From the NCBI GenBank assembly GCA_943704525.1, contig CALSCQ010002178.1, positions 1-25,469 on the forward strand: 25,469 bases of DNA. Direction: 5' to 3'. A program made the translations under genes and the position numbers. Origin of the DNA: Pigoraptor vietnamica. Its lineage: Eukaryota > Opisthokonta > Filasterea. Positions 17,730 through 25,469 of the stretch are shown piece by piece. The notes under the pieces are model-generated. The model searched no databases. It had not been told where the DNA came from and was given only the letters and a program-made list of their open reading frames with translations. Position 1 is the stretch's first letter; each line of letters begins with the position of its first letter.

Positions 17730-20700
17730 GCGCCGTCACCTTCCTGCACATCACGTAGAAACGATGCCGTGAATCCAGTTACTTGAGGTCTCATCCTCGT
17801 ATGGTTCTGCTGCAGAGTGATGCGCGCGAACAGCCTTACTGTACTACCCGACAATATCTTCGATGGCACTTTAGATGCGTTCACGTGGTACGTGCGCTCT
17901 GTCGATAGTTGTCTGGTGTGTCTGGTGGACAGTTCCTCGTCTCCGTTGCCAAACCTGTTCATTCTCTTTGTAACTCCGCTCGGGTAAATCGCATTTTCTC
18001 AGATTGTGTACTGGGCACCCTTGCAGTGACGTTTCCGGAAACCCAGGATCGAAGGGTAACCTTTGCGGAAATCCGGGTAGCGTTTGCGTACCCGGAACGT
18101 GCCAGGAGTGCTTCTGCATGTCCGGATACGATGGGCCCCAGTGCCTCTCCACGAACAGCACCGGTCATGGAACTATCCGATACGCAACACCAACGACATT
18201 TGTCAGCACGCTTGCGGCGGCCGCGAATGGTGACATCGTCTATCTCGCTGCTGGCACGTACTCGAACGCGATTACGTCGGGACCAATTGTCTTGTCGAAT
18301 CGCACCGTGACCATCGCGCGTGACCCTGCGGCAGACTCCTCACCCCTCTTTCGCTGCAAGACCGTCCTGTTCGCGTCGCAGCTGTCCGTATCGAGCGCTT
18401 TCAACGTTCGCCTCGGCAGCACGGTCGTGTTTGACGGCATCACGATTTCGGGTTGTGGAAAGGGCGGCGTATCGACGCGAACTCGCTCTGCTGTTGAGGT
18501 CGGATTTGACGAGAGCGTCACCGATTCTAGGAATGGATACACGACGAGGAGCAGGGTGACGTTTGCTAATTGTATCTTCACCGGTAGGTGGCTTTGACCC
18601 TCAGGAAAGCAATGTGTTTCGCCCGTGCATGACTTTAGATCTGACTCTCGTCTCGCGACTGTGTCAGTCGTCTGTTTAATGCTGTTGTTGGCCGTTGATG
18701 TCATCCAGGCAACGGAAAGGTTTTGGACGTGCGCAATGGCGGGCAGGTTGCTTTTATCTCGTCGACCGTAACAGGTGCGCACGGCTTTTTTTTCTGCTGG
18801 GTAACATCGCACCCGCGCACTTCTCTGCAGATTGTGATGGTTGAAATTGCGAGCCATTCCATTACGCTAATTTTTGGCCATTGTTCGTAAACAGCTAACA
18901 ATATCGTGTGCTGCACGGCGTCGACGTTCCTTCTTCCGATTGAGATGATAGCCATCGCTGGGAAGGTCACGATGCGGGATACGGTGATTAGCGGTACGTA
19001 TTTTGTGTTGTGCGGTGTGGAGCGGAGGCTTCAATTCTAGCAGATTGCCAGCGCCTAAGTGGTACATTTACGCTGCGTCCGACTGCAGACAACAACGGGC
19101 ACCTCTCGCTCATGCTCGACAATGGCGGTGGTTCAGTTGTTGAGATGCGAAACACAAACATTTCCAGTGGGTTTAGCATGCTGTTGCATTATTATTGTAG
19201 TGTCGGCGGGTGTGAAATCCGGAAAATGCGAGATTGCGCCTGTTGCGACGAACCTTGACGTGACTGATCATGACGCTTTGTTGGAATCCTTAGACAATGC
19301 TGGTCCAGCCGACGTGAAGGGGTCTGCCAACACCAAGATGCTTGTCGCCGCCACGGGTACCCTCACGTCTTGCCACATCTCCGGTGAGCATTCAGTTGTT
19401 GGCTTTTACTTTAATCTATCCTGGTCGTTACTCGCAAGCATGAAACGCTGCTCTGTTTCGTTTGCCACAGTGTAGTAGTGCCTTGCTCACCGCACAGCCG
19501 TGTGGGTCGCAAGACTCTTCACCATAGTGTTCTTGACGGCTTCAACTGTCAATGCGCAGGCAACCGGTACACTGTCATGATGATATTTTCGTCGGCAGCG
19601 CAAATATCAAACTCGACAATGGACGCTGGCGCAAGGGAGGGTGGGCATGTGCGAGCGGCCGTCTGACTCAGTCACCTGTATGTTAGCCACTTTGACACAT
19701 TCGTGCAATAAGCTTAATTGCGTATTCCGTGAGTATCATTGGGAATCTGCGGGACGTTTGCATGATGTCACGCACGTGGGTCTTGTCTGCGCGGCCACTG
19801 CATCTGCCGATTACTCAAAATAATCACAGGTGAACCGCCGAGTGGCAACGATTTTCTGCGGCTGTCCAGCGCGGCTACCTTGACAATAACGGACACCATC
19901 TTCAACGGTGCGATAGTTGTCTATTATGCTCGGCGGTTACTATGCGCATGGGTGTCGAGGTGCACATGGCGTGAAATTTTACCTCACCGTGTTGTGACAG
20001 ACTTTCCAATGTTTTCAATCGTCTCTGTCACCAATCGTCTTGGTTACTGTGTGTGCCGGCGGCCGGCCGCCTAAATTTAATCTTATGCCCGAACAGACAC
20101 AAGAGTGCTTTCGCGCGCGATGATATATGCAACGCGCGCAAGCAGTATCACACTCACGCGGGTGACATTTCGAGGTGGGGACCATTTCGTTGCCTGTCCT
20201 ATTGATTGATGCGCTGTCATACTGCAGCGACGTCTAGTTGTTCACAGTATTGTAACTCAAGCCCCACCTGGTCGGTGTCGCCATTCTTGATTGCTTACGC
20301 TTGTCGCGTTCTCGCCCAATCAACTTGGCTGTGCATATCATGCAGGGGTAAATGCGCAGCAGACACTCTTCGTTGACGCCACTGGGACAGTCGTCACTGT
20401 CACTGACAGTTTCTTTCAAGGTGTGTACCGTTGGCCGAACTGAAGTTGAAAGCTGATCTCGACGCCATATGCCCATTCAACAATCCCATTCCCTTTTTTT
20501 GCAGATTCAAACGTGCGATATGTGGTAAATTTCGCTGTGGCAGTGCCCTTGGACATCACCGAGGAGACATTGGGCGTGCCAACAATCTGTGGGTACGCTG
20601 GTCACGGTCACGTTCGCCACATCACCAACACTTATTTCAACCACGCGGCATCCATTGTAAACGAGTACGTTGTCTGATCTCGCTCTGCGCCTGTTCAACC

Positions 20701-23700
20701 AGTCCGATCAGTTGTATTTTCCGGCAATACCGTTGCCGAAAATGTGGTGCGGGCTGTGGATTACCTCGCCATTACAATGCTACAAACCGTCTTTCACGGT
20801 GAGTGACGCTGCGACGAAGCGTTGGATTTAAAGTGCATTCACGTTGACTTCACTTGTGTTCCGTGGCGCGTGTTTGACTTGCGCGAAGTGCTTTTTGCGT
20901 ATCTAACGCGTCGCAGTAACGTTCAGCCTGCTGTTCATCTCAGCTGACTCGAGTCTCTGTTTGCCAGACAATATGGTCAGCAGCTTGCTTTCTTTCTCTG
21001 GGACATCACGTGCCGTCGTGCAATTGTGCTCGTTTCACGGTATGGTTCACTCCTAATCTACGTCAGCACGTACTTGCCAAACACGGCATGTGACTGCATT
21101 TTATCCGCCGCGGTCCAACAGTCGTGTTGCGGACGTTTAGATCAATCGGCGGTGCCGTGGGCCAGTTTACTAACCCACTATCGCTTTGTATCGACCTTTG
21201 TTTACGACCATCTCTTCCAACAGGAAACCGTGCGTTGGTTATGTTCGACCTGTCCGGACAATCTTCCTTGGTCGTGGACGGCACTCTCATTGGTGTGTGA
21301 TGCATTCAGTTAATTTGAAAATGCGCGCATCTATTCCGAAATGCTGAATTCTTGCCCTCACAGACCGCAATGCAGTCTCCGGCGTTCTGTCCTTGCAACA
21401 AGGCGCAGTGTCATACATCACCAATACTCACGTGACGGGTATGTAGTACTGTGTTTCTGACTGCACGCGAGGCAGCGTGGCCGGTGCTTGGGAGTGCACG
21501 CACGTGTCAGTATTGTAGATTCACTGAGCAGTGCCTCTGATTGTTGCGTAATTTGCCTGCCTTGTGTGGCAATCTCATCATGCATCCGTTCCTTTGCGCA
21601 GGTTTGCACGCGTATGTGGCTGTTGTCTCTGCGTCGGGTGCATCGGCGTGCAGTTTCTTGAACACAACATTCGATGGTAATTGCCGACCGGGCTGGTGCT
21701 GTGCATGTGTTCATTGACAGTCGGATTTTTCTTCCTGATGCCTGCCTCCTCGTCTGTTGTAGTCTTGTCTGTCATAGTCGAGTAGGGTGTGTCTATGGCC
21801 TATGCTTCGCGGGTCCGCACGCCTGGCCCATCGCACTAGCACACGTGCGATTGTTCGATTGTTGTTAACTAACAGTGGCACTATGAATTTGCGATAAGGT
21901 TCTTTTATTATCTGTGGATACCTGCGACTGTGATGTGTGATGTGCGTGCAAGTCGTGCTCTAACACGTTTGTGTGTCGTCCAGACAACGACGCGTATGGC
22001 TCTGAGGGCACCATTATCCACGCGGGCGGACAGGCGACTCTGATTTTGTTCGGATGCATGGTTGGAGGTGCGTCTGAATCAGCGGCACAGCTGCGCATGA
22101 TCAGAATTCGAATTCATCGACACAGTTAGACATTGAGTCTACTCTCTGTGTGTGCCGTAAGGCGTTTGTTCGTACGTTCTCATTCACTCCATTTGGGGCC
22201 CGGCCTGTTTCTTCAAATTGGATGAAGCCGGTGATCAGATTGCCCGCGTTGCCCCGTTTCCATCATTTGACTCTGCAATCGCACGCAATGCAAACCTCAA
22301 CACGTGCGCATTCTCCGAAAAGGCGACTGTTTTCATTTCGGAAACAACTTTCTATGGTTTGTATTGCCCCCGTCATTATGCCCATCGTTTCGTTCGTCGC
22401 GCTAAAGGCTCTGCGTTCATCGGAGAAATGCTACCAAGCGATTTTATGTAGACTCCTCACCCCTTCGTTCAGTTGGGCCCGTGACTTATTTTTGCTACAC
22501 CACATCTTCACGCTGCAGACAATAAGGCTACAGAAGGCGGTGGCTTTCGATCGTCTGGATTGGCCGCAATCTACGTAATTTCATCATCGTTCTCGGGTAC
22601 GTCCGTCGTCAACGGTTGTGCAAACGAAATGCGCCTCGGATGTGCTGGCGATGTCATTCGTCACTGATGCTGCCGGGATGTCTTGTTTGTTCCACGCAGG
22701 TAATCGTGCCGAGGATGGCGGTGCCGTGTGTGCGTCAGGATTATCTCTAATGCACTTTGCGACGACTCTGTTCAGTGGTGAGCATCCCACACGCGGGCGA
22801 CCGCCGTGATATGCCTCTGTTTTTGCGTTTGCTCCAGACCTGTTCCCTATGCTTTGGCTCTGTGCGGCTCTGCGTGCGCCCTGAATACGAAATGTTTCAA
22901 CTGACTCTATTAATACTGTCTCGTCTCCAGGCAATACGGCTGGCCAAGGAGGGGCCGTGGCGTTGAAGAAATCCGCCAACTTCATCTGCTACGACTCGTG
23001 CAGCTTTACTGGTGGGTCGGCCATCGCCCTTGCACCACCTGATCGGAGACGGTGCATTTTTCGGAGTGTGGTTGCTGACATGTTTTTGCCTCTCTATTTA
23101 CACAGCGAACTCTGCAATCCGCGCTGGCGCGCTTGACAGCTTTGCGGGTGCCGGAGGTGCCATCCGACTGCAGGAGACGTCGTCGTTTGCAATGCGCAAT
23201 TCTAGCGCGCAAGGCGAGTACTATCTGTAGATTTTTTAAAGGGGAGAGCACAGTTGAGTAGTTTTCGGAAATAACTGACAAAGCAATTGCATTTGTATTT
23301 ACTAGGCAATTCAGCGCAAGGGACGGGTGGCGCTTTCTACTTGGACGGATCCGCGTCGCTTTCGGTCGCGAACGTCAACATCACGGGCAATGTTGCACGC
23401 GGCACTGATGGAGGCGCAGTGTTCTCAGCCAGCCACTCGCTTCTTGAGTTCAATTCTACGTCATTCCAGCACAACTCTGCGGTGTTCGCGGGCGGTGCTC
23501 TGTGCGTGTGGAACAACCGGCCGGACGATATTCGCTGCAACGACTGCGTGCTCGGCAACAACAGTGCGAAAGAGGGGCCCGACGTGTACCTTACGAACCC
23601 ACGCGTGCGCCCCGCCGACTTTCTTGGGCGCTCAAATATCTCCATTTCAAGTCGGCCGGCCACATTGCGCATCACGCCATCGCGCTCCTCTCTCTACAGC

Positions 23701-25469
23701 GGCGAGTCCGGGAATGAGGTTTACGTCGAAATACTGGACGCCTTCGGGAAAAGGGCTACTACGCCCGATGCAACGCCAGCGGTTCTGCGCCTGTCCGTGC
23801 GTCCGTTCGCACTCTCGGCGTACTCTCCCGCTGTGGGCAATTCGTCGCTGCTGCGGGCGAGACTTTCGGGCGATACGGTTGCGTTTGTGACCTCTGGCAG
23901 CGCAAAACTTCTCGTCGGCATTGTGGCCGACCCGGGGCTCTATTACGTGTCTGTTTCTGGCAGCGACGACTCCACATCAGGTGCAGACCCCGTGAGCGTC
24001 CCCGTTGTCGTCACTGCATGCCCGTTGGGCTTTGTGAGTCCGCCCGTCGATGCAAGCTCCAGCGAACCGGCAACGTGTGTGCCGTTTTCCCAGTGTGAGT
24101 GCCCCGATGCGAGTGTTTTCGCACTGAGCTCGATTGGTGGATTTTCTCACGCGAATGACTGCCAGTGCATCAGATTTTCGCTATTGGTTTTTGTTGTTGC
24201 CCACAATGGTGCATTTTCAATGCCATTAATCATTTCGTGCCTCTCCAAATCACCCGGCAGCCCATTCGAATGCTCTTCCGATTGCGCTTGGCGTCGCCCT
24301 TCCTGTTGCCGCCGTTGCGCTTGTAGGCTGCTTCGCCATCGTGCGTTGGCAGCTGGCTGTGTCTCGCAAGAAGAACAGCCAGGCCATCCAGCAGAAGTTC
24401 GTCGAGGAACACCTATCAAAGAAGCCACAGATATCCGAAATGGAGATTGACAGGAACCGCGTCCAAATTCTGAGCGAACTGGGACACGTGGGTAAATGTG
24501 CACTTGAAATGAATGCGTTCGCAGTGGCTTGATGGGGCCGGAGGCGTTGCTTAACTCTCGTCTTGGTCCTTCAGGGCGAATTTGGCGTTGTGTATCAGGC
24601 CCGCGTCGTGATTCCCGGTGGTCGGCCACGCGTATGCGCCGCCAAATCGGTGAAGGAGGGTGCCACATTGGAACAGAGACTTGCGTTCATATCCGAGGCT
24701 GAGATTATGTACGGTGAGTTTTGGTAGAGGCCGTCATATTGCAACGTATGCGTTCCAGTTTATCTGAGCCCTTGTGAGAGACCCATGGTGCCTTATATTA
24801 GAGCGCCTCGGCTTTGCGTCTCACAGCAATCGACGTGCAGGATTATCCAACCCATATGTCGTTGGCCTCTGTGGCGTCGTCACATTTGAAGAACCGGTAT
24901 GTATGTCAATTCCTGTTTGCGGGTGCGGGTCAGATTGTAGCGTCTGCTAAAAGAATTGATTAAGAACTATGAAAGCCACTGACATTTATCGTATCTTGCA
25001 CGGTCTATTTTTCTATGTCGCGATCCTTCCGGCCCATGCGCACCTCGATCTTTCTAGATGCTTGTGCTCCTGGAGTTTGCTGCGTACGGCAACATAAGAT
25101 CGTTTGTACGTGACATTCCACGTGAGAGTCGCACGTCCGACGTCACGTCTAGTATGTTTGCCACCTTTGCTCATCAGGTGAGTTGTGATGACGACTTTTC
25201 GATGTGTCATACCTTTTGATGAGTAGTTTTTGTAACTGAGTGGTGTGAATTTTCTGTGGCACGTGTGCGTCTTTTCACTCGGCGCTGCTAACGTATTCGT
25301 GGTGAATTTACACCAGCGCGGAGTTGGGTTCTTGACTACTGTAGTAACACACTACCGTGCACAGATTGCCTCCGGAATGGCGTATCTTGCGAGCCTCAAC
25401 ATTGTGCATCGGGTATGCCAGCGCCGGACGCATTAGTGAACACCCTCACCGGTGTTGCCTTGTCAGCTG
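14431..25469 (+). CDS. Receptor tyrosine kinase with LRR, EGF-like, beta-helix and PMP-repeat ectodomain; 3' end outside the window
   Basis: About 1,524 residues are readable before the window ends. Exons: 14431-14672; LRR 15063-15134, 15513-15584, 15988-16059, 16562-16636, 16780-16842, 17034-17108, 17197-17268, 17389-17463, 17587-17658, 17816-17887; 18027-18583; 18709-18774, 18895-18993, 19089-19166, 19294-19383, 19560-19640, 19830-19907, 20097-20174, 20346-20420, 20505-20588, 20703-20798, 20968-21039, 21224-21292, 21364-21438, 21602-21676, 21984-22067, 22228-22356, 22519-22596, 22700-22777, 22931-23011, 23106-23213; 23306-24094; 24261-24487; 24575-24713, 24841-24896, 25058-25177, 25365-25412. 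The start at 14431 gives a signal sequence (AVCIVLLLVGMVGA) after about 35 basic residues. Kinase marks: GHGEFGVVYQA loop, AAKSVKEG lysine, ASGMAYLASLNIVHR entering the catalytic loop. The role is presumably ligand sensing at the plasma membrane by tyrosine phosphorylation; the ligand is unknown. The junctions most open to doubt are 19383/19560, 20588/20703 and the 22228 start. Confidence 0.82.
15135..15512 (+). other. Receptor intron (378 bp) with an 18-bp tandem repeat
   Basis: Three copies of GCGTGTGCGGGCGTGTAA or close variants lie at about 15388-15440. No further LRR-like exon was seen in this intron on either strand. Confidence 0.6.
15585..15987 (+). other. Receptor intron (403 bp), nothing recognised
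   Basis: The intron lies between LRR exons 2 and 3. Open frames cross it, but none carries an LRR signature bounded by phase 2 splice sites. I see no repeat or other element. Confidence 0.5.
16060..16561 (+). other. Receptor intron (502 bp), GT-rich
   Basis: This is the largest intron of the LRR block. About 16340-16410 is TGTGCG/GTGTGT simple sequence. No exon-like LRR or other feature was seen. Confidence 0.55.
17699..17724 (+). repeat. Poly(C) tract, 26 bases
   Basis: An unbroken run of 26 C residues lies in the intron between the ninth and tenth LRR exons, preceded by GCCCCCTT. It is a likely site of length variation and of sequencing error. The flanking exons are intact. Confidence 0.95.
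18027..18583 (+). other. EGF-like segment and first beta-helix section of the receptor
   Basis: One 557-nt exon enters in phase 2 and leaves in phase 1. It begins with a Cys-rich EGF/laminin-like segment (CGNPGSVCVPGTCQECFC, then GYDGPQC). It continues with a parallel beta-helix entry typical of pectate-lyase-fold repeats: TFVSTLAAAANGDIVYLAAG, IVLSNRTVTIARDP, VVFDGITISGCGKGG. The phase change inside this exon is what joins the two exon classes. Confidence 0.75.
18709..23213 (+). other. Beta-helix repeat array of the receptor: about 20 symmetric phase 1 exons
   Basis: Each exon (66-129 nt, all multiples of 3, phase 1 at both ends) encodes about one or two coils. They share a loose pattern: [G/D/A]N at the start, a hydrophobic V-x-[VF]-x-x-x-G core and a [T/S]-x-[VIF]-x-G end. 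Examples are NGKVLDVRNGGQVAF..STVTG, SGNDFLRLSSAATLTITDTI and NAVSGVLSLQQGAVSYITN. The last three exons turn into PMP-type units (GNRAEDGGAV, GNTAGQGGAV, GAGGAI). Confidence 0.75.
23306..24094 (+). other. PMP-type repeats and membrane-proximal ectodomain of the receptor
   Basis: One large exon opens with three GGA-type repeats (GNSAQGTGGAF, GNVARGTDGGAV, HNSAVFAGGAL). These resemble Chlamydia polymorphic membrane protein repeats. It then carries an Ig/filamin-like beta segment (LRITPSRSSLYSGESGNEVY) and a Cys-containing stalk (ACPLGFVSPPVDASS, ATCVPFSQ). N-glycosylation sequons occur (NITG, NSTS, NNSA, NSSL). The exon ends at 24094 at a phase 1 donor (CAGT|GTGAGT). Confidence 0.7.
24261..25412 (+). 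other. Transmembrane segment and N-lobe of the tyrosine kinase domain
   Basis: The exon 24261-24487 encodes the membrane helix (LPIALGVALPVAAVALVGCF) and a basic juxtamembrane start (RWQLAVSRKKNSQ). The kinase follows. The Gly loop GHGEFGVVYQA is formed across 24487/24575; VCAAKS holds the ATP lysine; SEAEIMYGLSNPYVVGLCGV is helix C to strand 4; LVLLEFAAYGNIRSFVRDIP is strand 5 to hinge; QIASGMAYLASLNIVHR leads into the HRD motif, cut before the Asp. The hinge and pre-HRD wording is tyrosine-kinase type, not TKL. Confidence 0.88.

Larger units (their letters stand above)
15063..17887 (+). other. LRR solenoid of the receptor: ten single-repeat exons, all phase 2
   Basis: Ten exons of 63-75 nt each encode one leucine-rich repeat, for example DLSYSGLPALPPGIFDGLTA, FLSSNRLSQLPAGLFDNLNS and ELSNNGLTDVPVRLLAGMPR. 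Every flanking intron is phase 2, with donors mainly at (A/C)T|GTGRG. Exon 1 gives a Cys-rich N-terminal cap (CGAPLRDCTCSADGRTVESC). Some repeats are degenerate: the fifth (16780) is only 21 residues and the sixth (17034) lacks the Asn ladder. Confidence 0.88.

Noticed and set aside
19460-19545. A further beta-helix exon between 19383 and 19560
   Set aside because: Frames here either hit a stop in the required phase (TAG after the 19470 acceptor) or lack a usable donor; skipping it joins 19383 to 19560 in phase.
24575-25412. TKL (Ser/Thr-type) receptor kinase rather than tyrosine kinase
   Set aside because: SEAEIMYGLSNPYVV, LLEFAAYGNIRSF and QIASGMAYLASLNIVHR read like tyrosine kinases. Still, the deciding catalytic-loop residues are outside the window.
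1-25469. Transposons, virus-derived elements, tRNA or rRNA genes
   Set aside because: I looked for transposase or polymerase motifs, terminal repeats and cloverleaf patterns and recognised none; a profile search could still find small ones.

Overview
The window is nuclear DNA of a eukaryote. It holds six spliced or compact protein genes with many short introns (donors mostly GTGCGT, GTGAGT or GTGGGT), GC-rich exons and short intergenic gaps. Gene content points to a unicellular relative of animals (choanoflagellate-like or another holozoan) or a similarly equipped protist. It includes a tyrosine-kinase-type receptor, a Dbl-family RhoGEF with a syntrophin-like PH/PDZ module, a TMX3-like thioredoxin-fold protein and two mitochondrial ribosomal proteins. 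The species cannot be named from sequence alone. No rRNA, tRNA, CRISPR, virus-derived element or transposon was recognised.

Layout. (1) 281-1576 (+): a single-exon mitochondrial protein, most like ribosomal protein mS26. It is convergent with (2) 1787-3091 (-), a four-exon ankyrin-repeat protein. (3) 3417-5087 (+): a four-exon TMX3-like ER membrane disulfide isomerase, divergent from gene 2 across about 325 bp. A 73-bp tandem repeat fills the gap to (4) 5569-7098 (-), a four-exon mitochondrial ribosomal protein uL13m. Its second intron carries a tandemly copied splice acceptor. (5) 7467-13912 (+): a roughly 19-exon, about 1,140-residue RhoGEF, divergent from gene 4. Its order is half-PH, PDZ, half-PH, Pro/Ser linker, coiled coil, DH, PH, Ser-rich tail. 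One intron is filled by a 31-bp minisatellite. (6) 14431 to beyond 25469 (+): a receptor tyrosine kinase of more than 35 exons, cut by the window end inside the catalytic loop. Its ectodomain is LRR block, EGF-like segment, beta-helix repeats and PMP-type repeats, followed by a membrane segment and kinase domain.

The most striking points are: the syntrophin-type split PH-PDZ-PH module joined to a DH-PH exchange factor; the composite receptor, built from one-repeat-per-exon units in two blocks with different intron phases (all phase 2 in the LRRs, all phase 1 in the beta-helix); and the multiplied splice acceptor in the uL13m gene. Genes 5 and 6 are plausible parts of cell-surface to cytoskeleton signalling, but nothing in the sequence shows that they act together. 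Exon limits are my reading of splice sites and phase. Most are phase-consistent; the uncertain ones are marked.
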